A DNA stretch of 14,850 nucleotides from CAZHRJ01 sp964534765 (GTDB lineage Bacteria; Lindowbacteria; 2-12-FULL-62-27). Location of the stretch: NCBI GenBank assembly GCA_964534765.1, contig CAZHRJ010000077.1, forward strand, positions 1 through 14,850, read 5' to 3'. Under the pieces are notes generated by a model, which saw only the letters and a list, made by a program, of their open reading frames with translations, was not told the DNA's origin and ran no database searches. Position 1 is the first letter of the stretch. Each line of letters begins with the position of its first letter. Below, piece by piece: positions 1 to 7,440 of this stretch. The translations under genes were made by a program, and so were the position numbers.

Positions 1-23
1 TTAACCTCGATCTCGACGGAGCC
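1..23 (-). repeat. Mirror copy: terminal 23-base repeat
   Basis: The window begins on the same repeat with which it ends, as expected from the palindrome. It also matches 1832-1854 directly. Confidence 0.88.
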
Positions 24-64
24 CAATTGGCAAACTTGGGGGAAAGAAGGTGGGTGAGTTGACG

Positions 65-499
65 TTATTTCAGAGGAATCGATGGAAGCTTTTTTAATGT
101 CAGGTGGGCTGGGTCTATCGTCAGGCCTGCTGATTCTAATACGGTTACTCCCAAGATGGGTTCACTATTCTCCGGTCCAAAAATAACCCGGCCTGCCGTG
201 ATCTCACCCATGACTTCGATCATGGCAAGTCCGAAGGGGTATTCCTGAACCGTGCCGTCAGCGAGTTCATATTTTTTCGTGCCGGACGGTTCTATACCCA
301 TTTCGCGGAGCCGGGAAGCCGGAACCAAGGAATCCGTCGTCCCGGTATCCACTAAACACTTGAACGTCCGGGCGGCCTTCCCGTTCGTCATGGATGTGAT
401 TGCCACATCGACGTGTATCAATCCCATGCTGGAAGTATAGACTGGAAACAAAAGGAAGGCAAGGACGGCCACTGCCCAGATTCGGGCAGACTGTCTCAT
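65..499 (-). CDS. Mirror copy: exported retropepsin-like aspartic protease
   Basis: This is the exact mirror of 14352-14786, with the same signal peptide and LVDTGTTDSLVP catalytic motif. Confidence 0.78.
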   Translation of the reverse strand: MRQSARIWAVAVLAFLLFPVYTSSMGLIHVDVAITSMTNGKAARTFKCLVDTGTTDSLVPASRLREMGIEPSGTKKYELADGTVQEYPFGLAMIEVMGEITAGRVIFGPENSEPILGVTVLESAGLTIDPAHLTLKKLPSIPLK

Positions 500-993
500 A
501 GCTTTTCCAGCAGAAATTCCACGTTGAATTTCAGCAGCAGATACGCCTCTTCATTGATGTGCTTGCCGCGCAGGGCCGCGATGTCCTTGGGAAGCCCGCG
601 CAGAATCTCGCGCGCGGCGGAAAACCGGCCCTTCTGGCAGTGAATCCGCACCAGGTTCAGCTTCTCCGCTATCGTCTTCGCCTCGCCCAAGAGCGGCGGC
701 AGGCTCGTGTCTAACGCCGCCGGCTCCTGCGCGCCCCGCTCCCGCATGTCGTGCTTGATCCACCCCAACGCAGCCGCTTCGCGCACTTGGCCGATCAGGT
801 TGAGGATGAACGTGTCGCAGATGACGGCTTGATTTACAGGCGGTACAATCGGTCCCAGTGTTTTCCCACGAATAGAATTGAACTCGACCTTTGTGCTTTT
901 GATAAATGTATCGTCGTCTGCGCAGTCTTCAGGAAGCTCGTCGGCATCTGGAATTTCAGCCAAGTTAATATGTGTTATGGCCCTGTAGTCCAT
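496..993 (-). CDS. Mirror copy: C-terminal piece of the interrupted exported protein
   Basis: This is the exact mirror of 13858-14355 and the in-frame continuation of the 1033-1365 piece after its TGA. Confidence 0.63.
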   Translation of the reverse strand: MDYRAITHINLAEIPDADELPEDCADDDTFIKSTKVEFNSIRGKTLGPIVPPVNQAVICDTFILNLIGQVREAAALGWIKHDMRERGAQEPAALDTSLPPLLGEAKTIAEKLNLVRIHCQKGRFSAAREILRGLPKDIAALRGKHINEEAYLLLKFNVEFLLEKL

Positions 994-1032
994 CAGGCCG
1001 GGGATACTCTTTGCCGTAAATTCAAACCCGTT

Positions 1033-1365
1033 TCATGTCCGACCCGGAGCAAGTTGGGTGTTTATTTTTTTAGCCAGCCAAAAAACACCCGGCCCCAATC
1101 CAATGAATTTCCAACCACTAGGAGAAGAGGTTGAACCAAATGCCGCGGTCATTCCAAATTCTTCGACTGCCCTTTCACTAACTGGGTCACTAGCCAGAGA
1201 GTATTTATATTTCAGTTCATCTAAATTTTGTTCTATCGAGACCGTTACAGACAACTGCGCCCGCGCGGCCGATGGGTATACGACATTACAGACTGCATAA
1301 GAATAAATCACCAGAGTGAACATCAATGGGAAGCAAAGTGACAAACAAAACAGAAATTTTCTCAT
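1033..1365 (-). CDS. Mirror copy: N-terminal piece of the interrupted exported protein
   Basis: This is the exact mirror of 13486-13818. The in-frame TGA is at 1035-1033, and the frame continues into the 496-993 piece. Confidence 0.73.
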   Translation of the reverse strand: MRKFLFCLSLCFPLMFTLVIYSYAVCNVVYPSAARAQLSVTVSIEQNLDELKYKYSLASDPVSERAVEEFGMTAAFGSTSSPSGWKFIGLGPGVFWLAKKINTQLAPGRT

Positions 1366-1368
1366 GGC

Positions 1369-3105
1369 CTAATTGGTGTAAATATGGAAATGATCAACGC
1401 CGCCCGAAGAAGTAGTATGGACGAGCGGTGTCCGGCCGGTCACCCTGCGGATGAATGCTTTCAACTGGACAGCATCATCCGGGGACGATTCGATCCCGCA
1501 AAATCCCACATCGGCATTTTTTCCCACTCGATGTTCTGCATGGGGCTTCTTCCAGTTATTTTTATAATCGAATAATCCCCCATATCCCTCACTGGCATCT
1601 CCAACGCCGATGTCGTTTATTCTCAGTCCGGGGGTTGGTATCGGACCTTCTGTATTCCACGAGTCAGAAATATTTTCTATAGCCGTTATCATGGTCTGCG
1701 TCCCCCAATGATTGTGTTTATGTGCAGAGGTTACAACTGAGCCATTGCATCGGGTTTGGTCCTGAGCACCCACCAGCTCATAATTGATGTTCGCACCCGG
1801 AGCATCTTCTAAGTTTTTGAGATTTGGCACCTTAACCTCGATCTCGACGGAGCCAAGTATGCACGCGCCGAAGAAGAATTTGTGGCGGGACAATTTACCG
1901 AGGATGCGCTGTTGGATGTCGCCGTCGATTCCGGGTGATTCCGCGTTCAGGATGTCCTCCCCGTCGTCTATCAATTGATTGTCCCACCCGCGCGCCTCAA
2001 ACCGGTGCCCGACGCTCATCACGTACACGCGCACCCGCTCCTTGCCGCCAAACGGGCCCGGCGTGTACGTCACCGTCACTTCTCCAACCGATGAATGATG
2101 GATCGCTCCGCCCTGAATCGTCCCCACCGGCAGTCTCGGCCACGTCGCCCATTCCCCGGCCGCCAGCCCCGCCGGGCCGCTTCCGTCCAACTTCTCGTGA
2201 TGCCCGGCATCGTGTCCGCCACTGCCCGCTTCACGCTCCACCAAAAACGCCGCACGAAAGTTGTGCCCCACTGGATTCACGCTCTTTACCTTGATCGTCA
2301 CCGTCTGATCCGGCTGGCCCGATAGACCGCTCGGCCTCACCACCGCCGGATTCGGCGGCACCTCCAGCAACATGTCCACCACCTTGATGTCCAGTGTCCC
2401 GCGCGCCACCCGCCCCGTCGGGTTGCCCGGGCTCTGATACGGGCCATCACTATGCGCGTACCACACCGCATTCAACTGACGGTCTCCCACACTGGGAAAT
2501 GAGATCAACTGTATGTCAAACGCCGACACGTCTCCCGGCGAAATCTCCTGAACTTCTTTCTCGACCAAACTCTGATCGAAGTAGTCTCCCGCAGCGCTTT
2601 GACGCCACCGGTAATAATCCTCCAGCGGCCCCGGAACGCTGGATCCTATCCCGCCCATGGATGCCACCATTATCGGCGGCGGCGCCGACCTCATCTCCAT
2701 CGCCGTATACCGCAGTCGCACTTCCAATTCCTCCGACTGGTTTCCATCCGGCACATTGGATTCATACCTCCCGATTCCGTTCAATGGAACCAGTCTCGAC
2801 CCTCTCAAGTCCACGAACATCAGCGGCTTCATGTTCCGCTCTCCATCCAAACTCAATATCCCATACCGAACCTTACATGTCCCGCGCGGGTCGGCAACAT
2901 ATACACCGCTCAATGGCGCCCACACCCATCGGGTCAGTTCCAGAGTCCACGTCAAATTCTCGGGCTCGTCGACCATACCGGCGTCGATGGCCATTGTTCC
3001 GTAGGCTTGGTCAACGTAGACCATTTTTGTCGACTGCACCACACCGGAGACCACATCGCCCAACGTGCAATAGTCTTCCACGTTCGGATCAAGGCCGCAC
3101 ATCAA
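1369..3105 (-). CDS. Mirror copy: Ig-like protein with LAS-type peptidase-like C-terminus
   Basis: This is the exact mirror of 11746-13482. The start is TTG at 3105 or ATG at 3102. The C-terminal HxxGxxxD and HxH signature lies between about 1380 and 1535 on this strand. Confidence 0.73.
   Translation of the reverse strand: MMCGLDPNVEDYCTLGDVVSGVVQSTKMVYVDQAYGTMAIDAGMVDEPENLTWTLELTRWVWAPLSGVYVADPRGTCKVRYGILSLDGERNMKPLMFVDLRGSRLVPLNGIGRYESNVPDGNQSEELEVRLRYTAMEMRSAPPPIMVASMGGIGSSVPGPLEDYYRWRQSAAGDYFDQSLVEKEVQEISPGDVSAFDIQLISFPSVGDRQLNAVWYAHSDGPYQSPGNPTGRVARGTLDIKVVDMLLEVPPNPAVVRPSGLSGQPDQTVTIKVKSVNPVGHNFRAAFLVEREAGSGGHDAGHHEKLDGSGPAGLAAGEWATWPRLPVGTIQGGAIHHSSVGEVTVTYTPGPFGGKERVRVYVMSVGHRFEARGWDNQLIDDGEDILNAESPGIDGDIQQRILGKLSRHKFFFGACILGSVEIEVKVPNLKNLEDAPGANINYELVGAQDQTRCNGSVVTSAHKHNHWGTQTMITAIENISDSWNTEGPIPTPGLRINDIGVGDASEGYGGLFDYKNNWKKPHAEHRVGKNADVGFCGIESSPDDAVQLKAFIRRVTGRTPLVHTTSSGGVDHFHIYTN
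1832..1854 (-). repeat. Mirror copy: internal 23-base repeat
   Basis: This is the mirror of 12997-13019, identical to bases 1-23 of the window in the same orientation. Confidence 0.88.
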
Positions 3106-3183
3106 AAAAGGGTCGACCCTTCGGAAATTCAGCCCGGAAGGATGTTTTGAATTCGGGGGAGTGGATCAGAAGAAAATAAAAAT

Positions 3184-4419
3184 TTACTTCGCCACCTCAT
3201 CCATGGGGACGAAGAGTGCTGGGACCATCAGTTCGTCGAGGCTGAGTGATCCGTGGTTAGCGGCGGAGAATCTCAAATGGTTATCCTCCTCCGGAGGGGA
3301 GAACTCGACCCGAAGTTTGACACCCGGGTTAAGAAGCAGGGTGTAATCGCCCAATCGACCGCCGTGAGGCGGAAGAGGCCCGGCCCCGCCCGCGAGACGC
3401 CAGGAGGTATGGCGCGGTACGACCGTCGCCTTGCCGCGGCACCGGTCGGCCAGCCATTTTTCGAGCGGCGGATTCGGGAAGGACTCGCTGTAGACATGGG
3501 CCAGCCGGCCGGAAGTTCCGATAGCGCGGAGTCCGGAAGATTTTTTAAGCCGCTGGATTTCCTGAAACGGGAAGTGAAGGATTCTGCGTGGGACGAAGGT
3601 ATTTTGACCATGGTCGGACACCAGAACAAACAGCGTCCGCCGGCGGACCGACACCGGGAGGTGATCCGCGAGCCATGCGACGCCCTGTTCAATGTTTCGA
3701 ATGGAAAACATGGCCTGAGAAGATTCTCCGCCGAACTTGTGCGTGCTTTCGTCAACGCCATGCTGATAAAAATTGATGACGTCCGCGCCGGCGCGAAGCA
3801 AATAATCGACCTTGCCCAACCCCTCGATGTATTCCTCATATCCCTCCCGCCGGATTTCGGCCGGGTAGATCATGTCGGAAATACCGGAATGAAGGATGGG
3901 ATGGGGCGACAGATGCACCGCCTGTCTGCGGCCGAGGAATTGCGCCGAGAGGAGGGAGGGCGAGCAGAGCCAGTGTCTGACCGGCAACCCGACGCCGGTG
4001 ATCGGCCGGCCAACATCGGGTATGACCATTTTCAACACGTCGACGAGGCTGCGAATTTCCTCGAAATAAATCTTATGGCCCAGAATGCCGTGCCGGGCCG
4101 GCGGCACGCCGGTATAGATGGAGCAGAGGGCGGTACTCGTAATTGATGGAAAGACCGAAGTGAGCGGGAGGCCGTAAGATTTGAGGAGCCGCGCGAAGAG
4201 TCCGCCGCTTTTTTTGCAGGCGGCAAGTCCGAGGGAATCGAGGAAATAGAAGAGGAGCTGGGTGTATTTTTTCCCGCGAATCCAGGGGACATGCAGGAGG
4301 TGATACGCGACCGGCATTCGAATGCCGATTGCCGCAAGCGCGGTGGGGAGAACAGACGCGATGCTGCGAAAATAATCCGGCGGCACCTGTCCGGTGCCGA
4401 TATGCCGAAAGAAGTTCAT
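3184..4419 (-). CDS. Mirror copy: alkaline phosphatase superfamily phosphodiesterase-like enzyme
   Basis: This is the exact mirror of 10432-11667, with the same 411 residues and the same putative metal ligands and nucleophile (D61, T94, D223, H227, D269, H270, H389). Confidence 0.8.
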   Translation of the reverse strand: MNFFRHIGTGQVPPDYFRSIASVLPTALAAIGIRMPVAYHLLHVPWIRGKKYTQLLFYFLDSLGLAACKKSGGLFARLLKSYGLPLTSVFPSITSTALCSIYTGVPPARHGILGHKIYFEEIRSLVDVLKMVIPDVGRPITGVGLPVRHWLCSPSLLSAQFLGRRQAVHLSPHPILHSGISDMIYPAEIRREGYEEYIEGLGKVDYLLRAGADVINFYQHGVDESTHKFGGESSQAMFSIRNIEQGVAWLADHLPVSVRRRTLFVLVSDHGQNTFVPRRILHFPFQEIQRLKKSSGLRAIGTSGRLAHVYSESFPNPPLEKWLADRCRGKATVVPRHTSWRLAGGAGPLPPHGGRLGDYTLLLNPGVKLRVEFSPPEEDNHLRFSAANHGSLSLDELMVPALFVPMDEVAK

Positions 4420-4727
4420 CGGGACGTCCCGCGAGAGGATGCCGGGGGCCTCGTGTCCGGCGCGACGACCTCCTCGCCGGGCCGAAGCATCCCGAGGCGG
4501 TCGCGGGCCATTTGTTCGATGGTAGCGGGATCGGACTCGAGTTTAAGGACGCGGTTTTTGAGCATGTCAGATTCTTTCCGAAGCCCGGCGATTTCGAGTT
4601 CGAGCTGTGAGACATGGGATTCGTAAGACCGGCTTTTTTTCCTGTAGACGACATATTCCTTGGCGACGATCATGAACGACAGGATGAGAAGGGTATTCAA
4701 GACAATCCGGACATGTTTGGCGTCCAC
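4416..4727 (-). CDS. Mirror copy: FtsB/DivIC-like protein
   Basis: This is the exact mirror of 10124-10435, with a GTG start at 4727. It has one membrane helix, a coiled coil and the ARDRLGMLRPGEE signature. Its stop overlaps the next gene's ATG (4416-4419). Confidence 0.8.
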   Translation of the reverse strand: MDAKHVRIVLNTLLILSFMIVAKEYVVYRKKSRSYESHVSQLELEIAGLRKESDMLKNRVLKLESDPATIEQMARDRLGMLRPGEEVVAPDTRPPASSRGTSR

Positions 4728-4733
4728 GGGACA

Positions 4734-5027
4734 TCAGCCTCTGCCGATCAGCCTGCTCAGCCAGGTGCCCTTAACCCTGGATATCCATAGCAAATAGGTC
4801 GCCGTACACGCGATGGACATCGCCCGGAGGACCAGGTAGACCGAGATGCCCGTTCCGGGAAAAGTCGGCGTCATCGAAAGATACTTGAGGAGGTAGAGCG
4901 CCGTCAGAAAGGTGAATGTACCGGTGAGCGCGAGGTAATAGGGTTTCTGTTTTTTTCTGGCGAGTATCAAAAAAGCGGCACCATGAACAATGAACGTCAG
5001 AACTAAAAACCCGTACAGAACCCTCAT
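4734..5027 (-). CDS. Mirror copy: small three-helix membrane protein
   Basis: This is the exact mirror of 9824-10117. The ATG is at 5027-5025; an alternative TTG start lies at 5048. The function is unknown, with three membrane helices as described for the right-arm copy. Confidence 0.68.
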   Translation of the reverse strand: MRVLYGFLVLTFIVHGAAFLILARKKQKPYYLALTGTFTFLTALYLLKYLSMTPTFPGTGISVYLVLRAMSIACTATYLLWISRVKGTWLSRLIGRG

Positions 5028-5064
5028 CCGACCCGCCGGCTCACACAATCCCGAACAATGATTT

Positions 5065-7425
5065 TTATGCGGCTCGAGATTTAGCCGACCGAAGCACCCT
5101 GAGGACCTTCTCCGGAGTGAAGGGGATGGCTTTCAAACGAATCCCGCAGGCGTTTTTAATGGCGTTGCCGATCGCCGGCGCGGGCCCGTTGATATTGATC
5201 TCAGCGATGCTCTTGGCCCCGAACGGCCCGGTCGGCTCGTAAGAAGGGACGAGGATGGTTTTCATATCGGGCAGGTCGCGAGTGGAGAAGAGTTTGTAAT
5301 CGAGGAAGCTGGCGTTGACCATGGCGCCCCTGGCGTTGAATATGAATTCCTCAGTGAGCGCATAAGATATCCCGTTCATCGCCGCGCCCTCGGCCTGGCC
5401 CTCGGCCAGCCGGGGATGGATGGCGACGCCGCAATCGACCACCATGACGTACGTGAGGAGCTTGACCAGCCCGGTCTCCGTGTCGACCGCGACTTTGCAG
5501 AAGTGCGCGGCGAAAGGGGGCGGAGAGACATAGGAGACGTGAGATTCCGTGGCCTGGATCTGGAACTGGTTGCGGGAATAAAGCGACCTGAGGGAAATGG
5601 CGCGATACGACAATTTCTTTTTAGTTTTTCGCGAGACCACATGCCCGGCGTCGCAAAAGAGATTTTCGATTTTTTCCGACAGGATCTCCGCGGCGACGGA
5701 GAGAATTTGTCTCCGGACGGTTTCCGCCGCCTTTTTCACAGCGCCGCCGGAGATATAGGTGGTGGAGGACGCGTAGGCGCCGACGTCAAAGGGTGTAAAA
5801 TCGGTGTCGGAGGAATAGATGATAATCCGATCGACCGAAACGGCGAGAGCTTCGGCCGCGATCTGTGACAAAACCGTATCGCTGCCGGTTCCCAGATCGG
5901 TGGCGCCGACGAGAAGGTTAAAAGAGCCATCCTCGTTGAGTTTGACTGTCGCCGCGCCCATATCGATGCCGGGAATGCCGGATCCCTGCATGAGGATGGC
6001 GCATCCGACACCTGTTTTGATCGGACCCGACCCGTGGGACTTGCGTTCCTTAGCCCAGCTTATTTCCCGCGCGCCGATGGCGATGCACTCGTCAAGTTTG
6101 CAGGACTCCATCGACTGCTCGAATCCCTCCTTGCCCTCGCCAAGCGCTGCGAAAACGGGCGATCCCTCGCCTTCGCGAATATGATTTTTTTTGCGAAACT
6201 CAAGCGCGTCCATTCCGACCGCATCAGCCATGTCTTCGACCATGGACTCGAGCGCGAAGAATCCCTGAGTTCCGCCGTATCCACGATAGGCGCCGCCCAC
6301 CGGCAAATTGGTATAACAGGCTTCGCCGATGAACTTGACATTTTTGGCCTTGTTATAGAGCGGCAGGGCCTTGGACCCGCAGTTGCAGACGACCGTGAGG
6401 GAGTGGGTGCCGTAGGCGCCGGTGTTGGAGAGGGCATACATGTCGAGCGTATCGATGATGCCGTTCTTTTTAACTCCGGCCCGTAGTTTGACGATATGCG
6501 GATGGCGCGTGCGGGACGCGTAGAATTCCTCCGCCCGGGTCTGCTCGATTTTCGCCGGCCGGCGAGTGCGGAGTGTGACGATTCCGGCGACATATTCAAG
6601 GAAGACTTCCTGTTTGGCGCCGAATCCCCCGCCGATGCGCGGTTTGATGACGCGGATCTGGCGTTCGGGAATCTGGAGGACCTGAGCGCAGATGCGGCGG
6701 CAATGAAAGGGGACCTGAGTACTGGTGCGAATAACCAAGCGGTCGCGGTCGTCCAGATAAGTGATGCAGACATGGGGTTCGATGGGACAATGCTGGGCAT
6801 AACCGAGTTCGTATCTGTCTTCGAAGCGGAAATCAGCGAGGCGCAGTCCCTTTTCGACGCTGCCGATTTCGATATCGATATGAGCGGCGAGATTTCGTTT
6901 GGGGTCATGAGCGCCGCGGATATCGGACTCATCATGGATGACCGGCGCGCCGGCTTTAATGGCGTCCTCCGGATTAAAAACAGGCGGCAGAGGCTCGTAC
7001 TCGACCTGGATCAGCCGGCATGCCTCCTCGGCGGCATCGGCCGATTCAGCGGCGACGGCCGCGACGCGGTCTCCGACGAATCGAACCTTATTGTCGAACA
7101 TGACCGCGTCATAAGGCGAGGGTTCCGGGTATCCCTGGCCGGCGGTGGTGTGAAGGACGCGTGGGACATTGCCGAAATGGAGGACGCATTTGACGCCGCG
7201 CAGCTGTTCGGCGCGAGTGGTATCGATTTTAACGATGCGCGCGTGAGCGTTCGGGCTGTAGAGAAACTTGATGTGGAGGAGGCCATCGAATTTGACGTCA
7301 TCGACATAGTGCGCGACGCCGGTTGCCAGGCATATCCCGTCGACTTTTTCGACGTTCTGGTTGACGACCTTAAAATCCGCGGCGGGATTTTTTTTGGCGG
7401 AACTTCTCTTTCGAGATCCCGGCGC
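5065..7425 (-). CDS. Mirror copy: molybdenum hydroxylase large subunit, 5'-truncated
   Basis: This is the exact reverse-complement copy of the gene at 7426-9786, with identical visible residues and the same missing N-terminus at the axis. A reading that continues across the axis to 8355 gives the false 1,096-residue protein on this strand, overlapping its twin on + by 1,860 bases. It carries no independent information if the palindrome is an artefact. Confidence 0.88.
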   Translation of the reverse strand, partial: APGSRKRSSAKKNPAADFKVVNQNVEKVDGICLATGVAHYVDDVKFDGLLHIKFLYSPNAHARIVKIDTTRAEQLRGVKCVLHFGNVPRVLHTTAGQGYPEPSPYDAVMFDNKVRFVGDRVAAVAAESADAAEEACRLIQVEYEPLPPVFNPEDAIKAGAPVIHDESDIRGAHDPKRNLAAHIDIEIGSVEKGLRLADFRFEDRYELGYAQHCPIEPHVCITYLDDRDRLVIRTSTQVPFHCRRICAQVLQIPERQIRVIKPRIGGGFGAKQEVFLEYVAGIVTLRTRRPAKIEQTRAEEFYASRTRHPHIVKLRAGVKKNGIIDTLDMYALSNTGAYGTHSLTVVCNCGSKALPLYNKAKNVKFIGEACYTNLPVGGAYRGYGGTQGFFALESMVEDMADAVGMDALEFRKKNHIREGEGSPVFAALGEGKEGFEQSMESCKLDECIAIGAREISWAKERKSHGSGPIKTGVGCAILMQGSGIPGIDMGAATVKLNEDGSFNLLVGATDLGTGSDTVLSQIAAEALAVSVDRIIIYSSDTDFTPFDVGAYASSTTYISGGAVKKAAETVRRQILSVAAEILSEKIENLFCDAGHVVSRKTKKKLSYRAISLRSLYSRNQFQIQATESHVSYVSPPPFAAHFCKVAVDTETGLVKLLTYVMVVDCGVAIHPRLAEGQAEGAAMNGISYALTEEFIFNARGAMVNASFLDYKLFSTRDLPDMKTILVPSYEPTGPFGAKSIAEININGPAPAIGNAIKNACGIRLKAIPFTPEKVLRVLRSAKSRAA

Positions 7426-7440
7426 GCGCCGGGATCTCGA
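7411..7440. other. Axis of the palindrome (fold-back junction)
   Basis: The axis lies in a very GC-rich stretch made almost entirely of GC dinucleotides at 7421-7430. The real sequence on the right starts at 7426 and is already in the reading frame of the molybdenum hydroxylase gene. No start codon for that gene lies between the axis and its first conserved residues, so the junction has removed its native 5' end. A short native GC-rich inverted repeat at this site could have seeded the fold-back, but the other half of it can no longer be seen. Confidence 0.85.

Noticed and set aside
2394..3179. A 261-residue Pro/Arg/Ser-rich frame antisense to the 578-residue gene (mirror 11672-12457)
   Set aside because: Its composition is typical of antisense translation of GC-rich DNA, and it overlaps a better-supported gene along its whole length.
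3253..4146. Long open frames antisense to the phosphodiesterase-like gene (and the mirror at 10705-11598)
   Set aside because: They are shadows of a well-supported conserved gene in GC-rich DNA, with no ribosome-binding site or recognisable domain.
6496..7425. A novel 310-residue N-terminal domain on the + strand before the hydroxylase
   Set aside because: It is exactly the antisense of the mirror copy of the same gene. It has low-complexity acidic and glycine content and no start signals of its own.
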